DNA from: CAWELS01 sp964468205
GTDB taxonomy: Bacteria > Acidobacteriota > Terriglobia > Bryobacterales > Bryobacteraceae
Assembly: GCA_964468205.1 (NCBI GenBank)
Contig: CAYXVG010000027.1
Coordinates: forward strand, 1 to 64,000
DNA: 64,000 bases
Direction: 5' to 3'
In this document: in pieces, positions 34,024-42,084 of the stretch
How the letters are laid out: every line of letters begins with the position of its first letter
Numbering within the stretch: the stretch's first letter is position 1
Position numbers and translations under genes: made by a program
The notes under the pieces: model-generated
What the model was told of the DNA's origin: nothing
Databases searched by the model: none
What the model saw: the letters and a program-made list of their open reading frames with translations, nothing else

Positions 34024-36787
34024 GATACTCTCCGATCGCCTCCCGCACCCGGCGGCGCAGATCCACGAAGTCGGCGCGCTCTGGTGAAAGGACCGGCTCG
34101 CGGATGATGACCATGGTGACGCGGCGCACGCGCGCCCGTTCCACCGGCTGTTGCTGCGTCGTTCGCTCGCGGATGGCGGCGGGGCGAATCTCGACGCCCA
34201 TTTCCACCGCCGCCTGAAACGGATCGAGCCGATAGCGGTTGCGCGAGACCGGCTCGCCCACCGGGCTTTCCGGAAAGTTGACGACGGTGCAGGGACTTTC
34301 GAAGGCGCTCCGGACGCGGCCGCGAACCAGGCCGGCCGCGGGCGTCGTCTGACCATCACGATCGCCGAGTATCAGTGGTTCGAGCAGAAATTTCAAATGA
34401 GCGGGCAACCCGTTCAGGGCCGCGCGGTCAGCGAACCATACTTTGCCGGGAAGCGTCGCCACCATCACCAGGGGATCGAACAGTCCGGAGCGATTGGCTA
34501 CCAACAGCACGGGCCTGCCGCCGGCCAGGTTCTCGCCACCCTGGAGGGAGAATCGCTGGGCGTGCAGTTGCAGAATCCGGCGGGAGGCGCTGCGGGCGAT
34601 TCCCGCGGCGCCGGTGAGGCGCATCCAAACTCCGGCTGTTCTCGCCACCAGGCTCGATACCGTATTGGTCGCGGCGCGGCCCACGACGACGCGGACCCGC
34701 CGGAATCCGAGCCGGATAAGCGGGCCGAAGTTCTCCCAGCGGAGGAGAACCATCTGCATCCAGGGCGGGCGCCGTCCGCTCCGGAGCTTGCCGCGCAGGA
34801 ACAGCGAGCGGATGTCGTTGCGGCGCACCTTGCCGTTTTGCGTCCGCGGAAGCGAACCGGGGGCCACCAGACGCACGTCGTCGGGCGGCATGCCGAGATA
34901 GGCATCCACCACGCGAATGACCTCGGTCTCTATGCGGCGGAAGTCTTCAAACGTGTTCGCCAGGGTCTCGGCGGCCACCACCAGGCGGTCCGCCCCGGAG
35001 TCCTCCTCGGGCGCGCCGAACGCAACGGCGGACCCCGGGATGATGCCGGTCAAGTTTCCCACCGCCACCTCGACATCCAGCGGGCAAAGTTTGCGATCGG
35101 CCTTGACGATGGTGTCGCGGCCGCGGCCGGTGAAGAAGAACTCGCCGCCGGCCATGTAGCCGAAGTCGCCGCTGTCAACCCAGCCGCCGCCGCGCACGGC
35201 GGCGGCGGTTGCCTCCGTGTCGCGATAGTATCCGCTCATCGTGGTTTCGCCGCGGAATTGCAGCCGGCCGGTGGCGCGCTCCGGCACTTCGTGTCCGTTC
35301 TCGTCCACCAAGCGAACCTGCTGCCCTTCCACCGGCGTTCCGGATGAGAAGAAGGTGAGGGCGGTTTCGTCGTCCGCGGAGGCCGGAACCGCCCGCCCGG
35401 TTTTCTCGAATTCCTCGCGCTCGATGCGGTCGCGCAGAGGCAGCCGCCCCACCGGCGGCATGGTCAACGCCACCGTGGATTCGGCGAGACCGAAGCAAGG
35501 CAGCATTGCCTCGGGGCGGAATCCGTACGGCGCAAAGCGTTCGAGAAAGCGGTCGACGGTTTCCGGCAAGACGGGTTCACCGGCGTTGACGGCCACCCGC
35601 CAGGAGCTGAGATCGATGCCTTCGAGCGTCCAGGCCGGGATGCGGCGAGCGCACAGCTCATAGGCGAAGTTGGGCGCCGAAGCGAGCGAGCCGCGGGAAT
35701 CGCGGATCGCCCAGAGCCAGCGCTCGGGCCGCCGCAGGAAGTCCAGCGGCGAGAAGATCGTGATCGGCGCGGCGTAGTACAGCGCGAAGAGCCAGTTGCC
35801 GATCAGACCGAGGTCGCTGTAGAGCGGCAGCCAGCTCACCAGCGCGTCACCGGGCCGGACTTCTGCCGCCGCACCGATGGCGCGAATATTTGCCAGCACA
35901 TTCGAGTGCGAAAGGGCGACCGCTTTTGGCGGGCCGGTAGAGCCCGACGTGAACTGCAACACGGCGTTCTCGGACGGCCGGACGGAACCCATGCCGAGAC
36001 GCCCCTTTGCCTGCTTCAGATCCTTCACCGTGGTGACATCCACCAGCGAAGGAAGATTAACGCGAAGAATCTGAACCACCGCGGCGACGGCTCCGAAAGC
36101 GATCAGAAACCGGATCCCGGTCCCGCGCAGGGCAACGATCTGCCGGCGTACGTAGTCCTCGATGCGGTCCGGGCGGGTTGGGGGGTAGATCGGTACGGGA
36201 ACGCCGCCGGCCAGCATCACTCCGAAGAATGCCGGGAAGAAGTCTGGCGAGGTGGGCAGCATGATGCCGACCGTTTCGTTCCGGCGCAGCCCCATGTCCG
36301 CAAGTCCCGCGGCAACCGCGGAAGCTTCCTCGTACAGACGGCCGTATGTGATGCCCTGGCCGGAATTCTGTTCGAGCAGATGGATGTGCACGCGGCCAGG
36401 GTCGGCCTCGGCATGCCGCACAAGCACGTCGACGAGCGAACTGGCGCCCGTGGGCTCGGTGAGGCCATCGAGACGCGGTGGAGAGATGCGGTAGGTGACC
36501 TTCGCCTCGGCCTCCTGGCCGCCTTCGAGGATCGCCTGCGCCCAGCCGGCCGGAGTCTCCGCCTCTTCAGCAATGTGGTCCGGCAGCTCTACTTCGAAGC
36601 GGGATTCGCAGCGGACCATGAGTTCGACCAGTTCGAGGCTGGCCAGGCCCAGATCCCGTTCCAGGCTCGAATGGAGGCTGACCTTCTCCGCCGCCCGCTC
36701 CTTGCCGCTCTCGCGCAGCAACTTGGCGATGATATCGAGAAGCTGCTTCTCGACGGCCGCGGGATCGAGTTGTGGATGGGGGCCCAT
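34016..36787 (-). CDS. ACP - fatty acyl-AMP ligase - PlsC-like acyltransferase fusion
   Basis: This 923-residue protein has three parts. Residues 1-90 look like an acyl carrier domain with phosphopantetheine serine Ser50 in DLGLASLEL. Residues 115-660 are an adenylate-forming enzyme (TSGSTGPPKAVALSHSN at 281-297, YRDTEATAAAVRGGGWVDSGD, PRTQNGKVRR), most like fatty acyl-AMP ligases that load fatty acids on carrier proteins. Residues 740-923 are a PlsC-like acyltransferase with NRSGLFD at 765-771, where the normal motif has His in place of Arg766, and FPE at 848-850. It is the second gene of the operon, 9 bases after the reductase. Inferred: it activates a fatty acid, holds it as acyl-ACP for the reductase, and may transfer acyl groups to glycerol. 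Confidence 0.88.
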   Translation of the reverse strand: MGPHPQLDPAAVEKQLLDIIAKLLRESGKERAAEKVSLHSSLERDLGLASLELVELMVRCESRFEVELPDHIAEEAETPAGWAQAILEGGQEAEAKVTYRISPPRLDGLTEPTGASSLVDVLVRHAEADPGRVHIHLLEQNSGQGITYGRLYEEASAVAAGLADMGLRRNETVGIMLPTSPDFFPAFFGVMLAGGVPVPIYPPTRPDRIEDYVRRQIVALRGTGIRFLIAFGAVAAVVQILRVNLPSLVDVTTVKDLKQAKGRLGMGSVRPSENAVLQFTSGSTGPPKAVALSHSNVLANIRAIGAAAEVRPGDALVSWLPLYSDLGLIGNWLFALYYAAPITIFSPLDFLRRPERWLWAIRDSRGSLASAPNFAYELCARRIPAWTLEGIDLSSWRVAVNAGEPVLPETVDRFLERFAPYGFRPEAMLPCFGLAESTVALTMPPVGRLPLRDRIEREEFEKTGRAVPASADDETALTFFSSGTPVEGQQVRLVDENGHEVPERATGRLQFRGETTMSGYYRDTEATAAAVRGGGWVDSGDFGYMAGGEFFFTGRGRDTIVKADRKLCPLDVEVAVGNLTGIIPGSAVAFGAPEEDSGADRLVVAAETLANTFEDFRRIETEVIRVVDAYLGMPPDDVRLVAPGSLPRTQNGKVRRNDIRSLFLRGKLRSGRRPPWMQMVLLRWENFGPLIRLGFRRVRVVVGRAATNTVSSLVARTAGVWMRLTGAAGIARSASRRILQLHAQRFSLQGGENLAGGRPVLLVANRSGLFDPLVMVATLPGKVWFADRAALNGLPAHLKFLLEPLILGDRDGQTTPAAGLVRGRVRSAFESPCTVVNFPESPVGEPVSRNRYRLDPFQAAVEMGVEIRPAAIRERTTQQQPVERARVRRVTMVIIREPVLSPERADFVDLRRRVREAIGEYHA

Positions 36788-36796
36788 AGCGGCAAG

Positions 36797-38338
36797 CTAC
36801 ATCCGGAAGGACGTCTCCGTCTGCACCCATTTCTGAACCCCGGCGACCTCATTGTTCACCCAGTAGTCGCGCCAGTCGATCCTCTCCGGATTCCAGGGCA
36901 GCAATTTCCGGTCTTCCGGGGAAAGCCGGCTGTACGCGGCGCGGATGTTCTCATTCTCGAAGATGAAGCGGTTGTCGAGCATGAAGGGCTGGTAGATCTC
37001 CAGCGCCTGGTCGCGCACCATCACCCGCAGCCCTGTTTGGCGCAGCCGGGTGGCCATGCGGCGAACCTTCTGCGAGCCCGGCACGCCGGTTCGTTCCATG
37101 AAGCGCCGGAGACCGGTGGCCCAGCTCTGCAGCCGGCTGATCGTCTCCTGCTGCCGCTTGCCGCGGGCTTTCGACTGCTCCGGGCGCAGAACCCGCACGC
37201 CGGCCGGAAACTGAATCAGCGGCATTCCGTTTCTGCGCAGCCGCTGCTGACGGCGGTATTCCTCGAGCAGGATCCGAATGAGAGGACCATAATAGATCGG
37301 ATTCACATCGGCGGTGGAGACCTGGTAGACGCGCTCGGCGGCGTTGTTCAGGAGCATCACTCCCGCGATCAGGATTGAGGATGCCACCAGGTCCACCGGG
37401 ACAACCTCCATCGGGGCGTCCTCGCGAACGGTCCAATGGCGTAAGCCGCTCATCGCCATCATCACGAGCGGCGCGGCGGTGCGCCCGCCCTCGACCCAGC
37501 CCGGGAATGGGAACGAAAGCGCGGCCTCCACGATCGCGGGCCGCACGATCGCGAAGTCGAGATCCTCTTCCGCGGCTAGAATCTGCTCGCCGAGGCTCTT
37601 CGTATAGGTGTAGGTATTCGTCCATCCCCATTGAAGAGCGCGCTGCAGCCCGAGGTCGCTAAGTTTCTGCGAGAGTTCCCTGGGGCGGCGGCATCCGCGT
37701 GAAAGGCCCTCGGATTCATAGGCTTCCCGGATGCGCTCCCGCATGAAGTGGATCTCGCGGTCATATTGGAAGCCCTGGTCGGCGGCCCCGCGCCGGCGGG
37801 GATAGAAGCCCGCGATCGGCTCGGATTCTTCCACCAGGCCGTCGGCTTCGCCGCAGACGAAACACGTAGAGACATGGAGCATCTTGGCGTTCAGGCGGCG
37901 GCAGAGGCCGATCACGTGCTCCACGCCGTCGACGTTGGAGGCAAAGGAGTCGTCAATCGGCGGGAAGAATTCGACCAGTCCCGCGCAGTTCACCACCAGC
38001 CCCACGCGGCCCGACAGGGATTCGAGCGTTTCGTCCGGCAGGCCGCACTCCACCTCGGAGAGATCCCCGGAGTGAACCGTCACCTTGGCGCGAATCGCCT
38101 CGCGGCCGATTCTCGATACGATAGTTTCGAGCGGTGGGGAACCGAGCACTTCGTTCTCGAAGCGTTCTGCGGCCGAAAGCCGCCGCTTGCCACGCATAAG
38201 AAGGTGAAGGTGTTTCAGATCGGGGAATCGGTCGAGGAGTAGCCCGAGCAGGACCTTGCCAAGAAAGCCGTTGGCCCCGATGAGCAGGATCTCATGCCTG
38301 CGAAGCGTTTCACGGGCATCGATCAAGTGGCAGCTCAC
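36797..38338 (-). CDS. Fatty acyl reductase (FAR/thioester reductase family)
   Basis: The 513-residue protein is an NAD(P)-dependent reductase of the male-sterility/thioester reductase type. Rossmann motif IGANGFLGKVL (Gly21, Gly24, Gly27), Ser in HVSTCFVCG, and catalytic Tyr243-x3-Lys247 in NTYTYTKSLG are clear. The 150-residue C-terminal extension, with ENENIRAAYSRLSPEDRK, matches the Sterile domain of alcohol-forming acyl-CoA reductases. It would reduce an acyl thioester to a fatty aldehyde or alcohol. It is the first gene of the six-gene lipid operon, and the ACP-ligase protein encoded next could supply its substrate. No membrane segment is obvious. Confidence 0.88.
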   Translation of the reverse strand: MSCHLIDARETLRRHEILLIGANGFLGKVLLGLLLDRFPDLKHLHLLMRGKRRLSAAERFENEVLGSPPLETIVSRIGREAIRAKVTVHSGDLSEVECGLPDETLESLSGRVGLVVNCAGLVEFFPPIDDSFASNVDGVEHVIGLCRRLNAKMLHVSTCFVCGEADGLVEESEPIAGFYPRRRGAADQGFQYDREIHFMRERIREAYESEGLSRGCRRPRELSQKLSDLGLQRALQWGWTNTYTYTKSLGEQILAAEEDLDFAIVRPAIVEAALSFPFPGWVEGGRTAAPLVMMAMSGLRHWTVREDAPMEVVPVDLVASSILIAGVMLLNNAAERVYQVSTADVNPIYYGPLIRILLEEYRRQQRLRRNGMPLIQFPAGVRVLRPEQSKARGKRQQETISRLQSWATGLRRFMERTGVPGSQKVRRMATRLRQTGLRVMVRDQALEIYQPFMLDNRFIFENENIRAAYSRLSPEDRKLLPWNPERIDWRDYWVNNEVAGVQKWVQTETSFRM

Positions 38339-38515
38339 TCCTTAATTCTCCGCATGGTCTGGGTGGCAAACACAAGCCTACCGCAGGTTACAAGCCTAGC
38401 AATCGCAGATCGGGGGTTTCAACCGGCCGGCGGCCACGGCGGGGGTGGGGAGAAGGTGCGCCATGCTAGAATTAAGGTTTCCACGCAATCCCGATTCATT
38501 AAGAAGAATTTACAT

Positions 38516-39079
38516 ATGGTCCAAGCAACCCAACTGCGCCCCGGAATGATCCTGAAATTCAAGGAGGAGTTGCATTCGGTCTTCAAGACCGAGCACCGAA
38601 CCCCTGGAAAAGGCCGCGGCTTTGTCCAGGCGAAACTGCGCAATCTGCGCACGGGGGCCATTATCGATCACAAATTCGCCTCCACCGACTACGCGGAGCG
38701 CGTGGTTCTTGAACAGCGCGAGCTCGAATACCTCTACGAAGAGGGCGGCAACTATTACTTCATGAACACGGAGACCTACGATCAGATCGCCTTACCAAAG
38801 GAAGTGCTTGGCGACGCCATGAATTATCTCGTGGCCAACACGAGCGTGATGGTCGAGTTCTACGAAGACAACCCGGTAAACGTGGCCCTGCCGCCTTCGG
38901 TGGACCTCGAAGTGGTGGAGACGGAGCCGGGCCTGAAGAGCGCTACCGTTTCCAATGTCAACAAACCGGCGACGCTCGAGACCGGATTGGTGGTTCAGGT
39001 ACCGCCGTTTATCGAAGCCGGCGAGCGGATCCGGGTTAATACTACAGACGGCACGTACCAGGAGAGAGCGAACAAGTAG
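38516..39079 (+). CDS. efp: Elongation factor P
   Basis: This 187-residue factor helps ribosomes through polyproline stretches. Domain I starts LRPGMILKFKEE, and the acceptor loop is TPGKGRGF with Lys32 at the tip, the position modified by beta-lysine in many bacteria. Domains II and III follow, ending VVQVPPFIEAGERIRVNTTDG. The ATG at 38516 is right for the family length; upstream in-frame sequence is not conserved. A TAGAAT at 38467 is a possible -10 box for a 40-base leader. It is divergent from the lipid operon across 177 bases. No EpmA/EpmB or EarP gene is in view. Confidence 0.97.
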   Translation: MVQATQLRPGMILKFKEELHSVFKTEHRTPGKGRGFVQAKLRNLRTGAIIDHKFASTDYAERVVLEQRELEYLYEEGGNYYFMNTETYDQIALPKEVLGDAMNYLVANTSVMVEFYEDNPVNVALPPSVDLEVVETEPGLKSATVSNVNKPATLETGLVVQVPPFIEAGERIRVNTTDGTYQERANK

Positions 39080-39090
39080 ACCGGGCCGGC

Positions 39091-40284
39091 CTACTTCATC
39101 AGCCACTCGAGCGGAAACCGGGCGAAGACGATTCGCCCGTATTCGTCCGTCTCGTAGAGGCAGCCAACAGCACCGTCCGGCAGTCGCGTCAAACAGGAAT
39201 AGGCGAACTGGCCCACGGCGAGCAGAATCTTCGAGACGGGCCAGCTTTCCCCTTCATCGCGGCTGAGCCGGATTGTGCCGGCGGTTCGCCGCTGCTGATC
39301 CGCCGGACTGCTGAAGAGCAGAACGCTTTCCTCGCCGTCGAGCAGGCCGGAATAGCGGAAGAGGCTCCCCATGCACATCGGCTCGGGTAGCTGCGGGTCG
39401 TCAGTGAGAGCCGGCCACGTGAGGCCTCCATCCCGGCTGGCCGCGGTTTTCCGCAGGCGGTTGCCACCGAAGCTGCGCGAATTCATGAGAACCGCGCCGT
39501 CAACAAGCTCCGCCATTTGCACTTCGTTGCCCCATCCGTTCTGGCCCGGCAGATTTTGATCATGGGGAGCGTTTTCCCCGTAGCCCCAGGTTTCCCCCTG
39601 ATCGTCGCTGTAGGCCGCGTAGACGTGAAAAAAACGCTCGCCCGGATCGAGGCTGCCCGGCGGATACATCGATTCATTGAACGGCATTAGTATCCGGCCG
39701 CGATGCGGACCGCGCCGCAGAACGATGCCGATTCCAGGGCCGCCGGCGTGGCCGACCGACGCCGGGCGTTTCACTCCGGCCGTGACCTCCCGCGGCGCCG
39801 ACCAGGTGCGTCCGTCGTCATCGGAATGAATGATGTAGCTTTTTTGCACGGTCTCGCCGGTGATACCCGGATCGGCGATCTTCACCTCATCGCCCATCGG
39901 CACCGTGTGCAGGTTGTGTGGAAACACCTGGTAAAGCAGGAGGACCCGGCCGGAACCGGGAAGCACAACGGCCTGGGGGTTGTTCAAACAGTTCCGGCCA
40001 TCCGCGGCGATCACCTGCATGGCGCCCCAGGTGCGGCCACCATCCTCGCTGCGCTTGAGGACAATGTCGTTTTCCGCGTGATCCCGATTCTGCTGGCGGC
40101 CTTCCGCGAAGGCCAGGACGGTCCCCGCCTGGGTGGTGACAAGCGCCGGGATACGGATGCTTGGGTAGCCTTCGGCGCCGGAACGGAAGACGTCGTAACG
40201 CTCCACTGCAACCGCGGACTCTCTGGCCGTGTCCGGCCCGCAGCAGATGAAGCACATCAAGAGTAGGACGGGCGCGGCTCGCAT
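39091..40284 (-). CDS. Exo-sialidase-like BNR-repeat protein
   Basis: The 397-residue protein has a signal peptide (MRAAPVLLLMCFICC, possible lipobox) and a six-bladed sialidase propeller. The family RIP motif is in SIRIPALVTTQAG, with five Asp boxes visible: SEDGGRTWG, SDDDGRTWS, SDDQGETWG, SRDGGLTWP and SRDEGESWP. Sialidases release terminal sialic acids, but many environmental relatives act on other sugars. The start at ATG 40284 gives the signal peptide. It is convergent with efp and separated from the Rieske gene by 77 bases. Confidence 0.9.
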   Translation of the reverse strand: MRAAPVLLLMCFICCGPDTARESAVAVERYDVFRSGAEGYPSIRIPALVTTQAGTVLAFAEGRQQNRDHAENDIVLKRSEDGGRTWGAMQVIAADGRNCLNNPQAVVLPGSGRVLLLYQVFPHNLHTVPMGDEVKIADPGITGETVQKSYIIHSDDDGRTWSAPREVTAGVKRPASVGHAGGPGIGIVLRRGPHRGRILMPFNESMYPPGSLDPGERFFHVYAAYSDDQGETWGYGENAPHDQNLPGQNGWGNEVQMAELVDGAVLMNSRSFGGNRLRKTAASRDGGLTWPALTDDPQLPEPMCMGSLFRYSGLLDGEESVLLFSSPADQQRRTAGTIRLSRDEGESWPVSKILLAVGQFAYSCLTRLPDGAVGCLYETDEYGRIVFARFPLEWLMK

Positions 40285-40361
40285 ACCGGAGGAATCGTAC
40301 CATACAGCGCGGGCAGGGAGCCGCATCAGCCCCGCCAAGGAGAGGGGCGGGCGGGGCGGCT

Positions 40362-40769
40362 TCAGGCTTCGGCTTTGGTGTCGACGAAAAGCATGCCGCC
40401 GTCGCGGTGGACGGCGAAGCGGCCGAGCGGCTTCCCACTGGCGCCGGAGATCACTTCGCCCCGGTAGTTCCAGGTGGACCGGCCGAGACTGCAGCACTGG
40501 ACCTGGCCCTTGCCCGGCAGCGGGTCAATGCGGCGGCCCGCGTGAGTGCAGGAGTTCTGGAAAGCGTACCACTCGCCGTCATCGCCGTGGACGACAAGCA
40601 CGCGCACGGGCAAACCCGCGCCCTCCAACCGAACAGCGCTTCCCCGGCCGCGCAATTCCGGCGCTTTGTCCAACTTCAATTCCACCACCGAACCGTTCAG
40701 GCGCCAGCTTCCCGCGTTGGCTGGCAGTTGGGTCTGGCATCTGCCAAGCAATCGGTCCAAGAGTCCCAT
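40362..40769 (-). CDS. Variant Rieske-type [2Fe-2S] protein
   Basis: This 135-residue protein starts at ATG 40769 with AGGAGGAGA upstream. The first Rieske box, C74-T-H76 in NSCTHAGRRID, is intact. The second box, normally C-x2-H, reads C92-C93-S-L-G-R-S-T with no histidine. I recall related Rieske-like proteins with C-C-S-V-x-x-S-T in this place, so this may be a lineage variant and not a mutation. The cluster could be ligated differently or be absent. The N-terminus GLLDRLLGRC has no signal peptide. An electron-transfer role is only inferred. Confidence 0.75.
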   Translation of the reverse strand: MGLLDRLLGRCQTQLPANAGSWRLNGSVVELKLDKAPELRGRGSAVRLEGAGLPVRVLVVHGDDGEWYAFQNSCTHAGRRIDPLPGKGQVQCCSLGRSTWNYRGEVISGASGKPLGRFAVHRDGGMLFVDTKAEA

Positions 40770-40891
40770 CGATCTCTCCTCCTCGTATGAATGGCCGGAA
40801 TGGCCCACCCGCTTTTTTAGCATTGCAGATCCGGTAATCTGTTTCAACGCGCATCGCTCGCCGCAGCGAAGCCTAACCGCGCGGGTCGCGC

Positions 40892-40897
40892 TACAGT
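40892..40897 (+). promoter_or_regulatory. Candidate -10 hexamer of DUF4230 gene
   Basis: TACAGT ends 6 bases before the ATG at 40904 and there is no Shine-Dalgarno sequence other than weak purines (GAAGAA). Confidence 0.3.
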
Positions 40898-40903
40898 GAA
40901 GAA

Positions 40904-41512
40904 ATGGGCGTAAAGGCGCTGTTCCGTCTTTCCGTAGTACTTTTGATCGCGCTCGGCGGCGCGGTCATTGGCTGGCGCCTCGGTTCCGGCTCGCGGAGTC
41001 CTTCTCCGGATTACGAGCGGGCGGCTGACCTGCCAGCCGTTGTGCAGCAGATTCAGGAATTGAGCGAACTGGTGACGGTGAAGTATACGGTGCAGAAAGT
41101 GGTGGGGCTCGAGGAACAGAAGAAGCCCTTCGGCTCGGAGCGGCTCTTGCTCATCGTGCAAGCCGACGTGCTTGGAGGAGTGGACCTGTCTGAGATCCGG
41201 GATCAGGACATCGCCAGGACCGGGGACGGCGGCGTCCGGATCGCTCTGCCGGCGGCGCGGGTGTTTCACATTGTTCTGAACGAGGAGGAAACCCGCGTGT
41301 GGGATCGCGAGACGACCTGGTGGACGCCGTGGATCCCTCAGAATCCCGATCTGGAGCGGCAGGCCCGGCTGGTTGCCATCGAGTCTATCAAGGAGACGGC
41401 CTTTGATATGGGGATCCACCGGGACGGGCGGCGCAACGCTGAACAGGCCATCCGGCGGCTGCTCGAGGCCTCCGGGGTGAAGCCGGTGATGTTCGTTCAG
41501 GCCGCGTCTTAA
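40904..41512 (+). CDS. DUF4230 family membrane-anchored protein
   Basis: The 202-residue protein has an N-terminal membrane anchor (LSVVLLIALGGAVIGWRLG) and a soluble domain. SELVTVKYTVQKVVG, LLLIVQADVLGGVDLSEI and RIALPAARVFHIVL match DUF4230, a family of unknown function found in many bacteria and typically anchored with the domain outside or in the periplasm. It lies alone between the Rieske gene and a small protein. A TACAGT hexamer precedes the start. No function can be assigned. Confidence 0.83.
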   Translation: MGVKALFRLSVVLLIALGGAVIGWRLGSGSRSPSPDYERAADLPAVVQQIQELSELVTVKYTVQKVVGLEEQKKPFGSERLLLIVQADVLGGVDLSEIRDQDIARTGDGGVRIALPAARVFHIVLNEEETRVWDRETTWWTPWIPQNPDLERQARLVAIESIKETAFDMGIHRDGRRNAEQAIRRLLEASGVKPVMFVQAAS

Positions 41513-41676
41513 GGGGAAGGAACAACGTGCGGCGAAGCATTTAGAAGCGGCAGCATCCGAAGCGCAGACCACTTCGATACTTCTCTCGTCAAGCCACGTC
41601 CGGGCGGCTTCCATGTCATTGCCGGGGCGAACAATCTGCTGAATTTCCCTTTCTTTTTCGTAGCCCTGGCCTGGGT

Positions 41677-41682
41677 TATAGT
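41677..41682 (+). promoter_or_regulatory. Candidate -10 hexamer of small protein gene
   Basis: TATAGT ends 8 bases before the ATG at 41691. No -35 match, no Shine-Dalgarno sequence in the intervening bases. Confidence 0.35.
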
Positions 41683-41690
41683 GGAAGCCC

Positions 41691-41960
41691 ATGCCAATCA
41701 GCGTAGAAACATCCGATGAGAAGACCTTCACCGTTACCGTGACGGGCGCGGCCACGACCACGCACACGGTTACGTTGACGGAGGACTACTGGCAGAAGCT
41801 GACCGGCGGGCGGACGCCGCGCAGGGAGTTGGTGAAGAAGTCTTTCGATTTCCTGCTGGAGCGGGAGCCAAACACGAGCATCCTGCGCAGCTTTGAGCTG
41901 CCCTTGATCCAGCAGTACTTCCCGGAGTACGAGAGCACGATTCGCAGCATGCTCGAATAG
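41691..41960 (+). CDS. Small conserved-looking hypothetical protein
   Basis: The 89-residue protein begins MPISVETSDEKTFTVTVTG, a beta-rich Thr-rich segment, then KSFDFLLEREPNTSILRSF and a helical end (IQQYFPEYESTIRSMLE). It is acidic, cytoplasmic, and has no cysteine. The consistent codon use and a TATAGT box just before the ATG suggest a real gene. I know of no function. The neighbours do not form an operon with it. Confidence 0.7.
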   Translation: MPISVETSDEKTFTVTVTGAATTTHTVTLTEDYWQKLTGGRTPRRELVKKSFDFLLEREPNTSILRSFELPLIQQYFPEYESTIRSMLE

Positions 41961-42068
41961 GCGTTGAAACCCGGATCGTTGTGAGCCGGCGGTGGCGGAG
42001 GGACGGAGGAGGCGGAGAAGCCGGGCCGGCCGCAGCGGAGCAAAGCCACCGGCGTTGTGCCGGGGGGC

Positions 42069-42074
42069 TATGCT
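42069..42074 (+). promoter_or_regulatory. Candidate -10 hexamer of beta-helix gene
   Basis: TATGCT ends 10 bases before the ATG at 42085, without a Shine-Dalgarno sequence. Confidence 0.3.
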
Positions 42075-42084
42075 GTAGGTACCC

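Noticed and set aside
35906..37378. 490-codon plus-strand frame within the lipid operon
   Set aside because: Antisense to the ligase fusion and reductase, both with clear motifs; no promoter or ribosome site.
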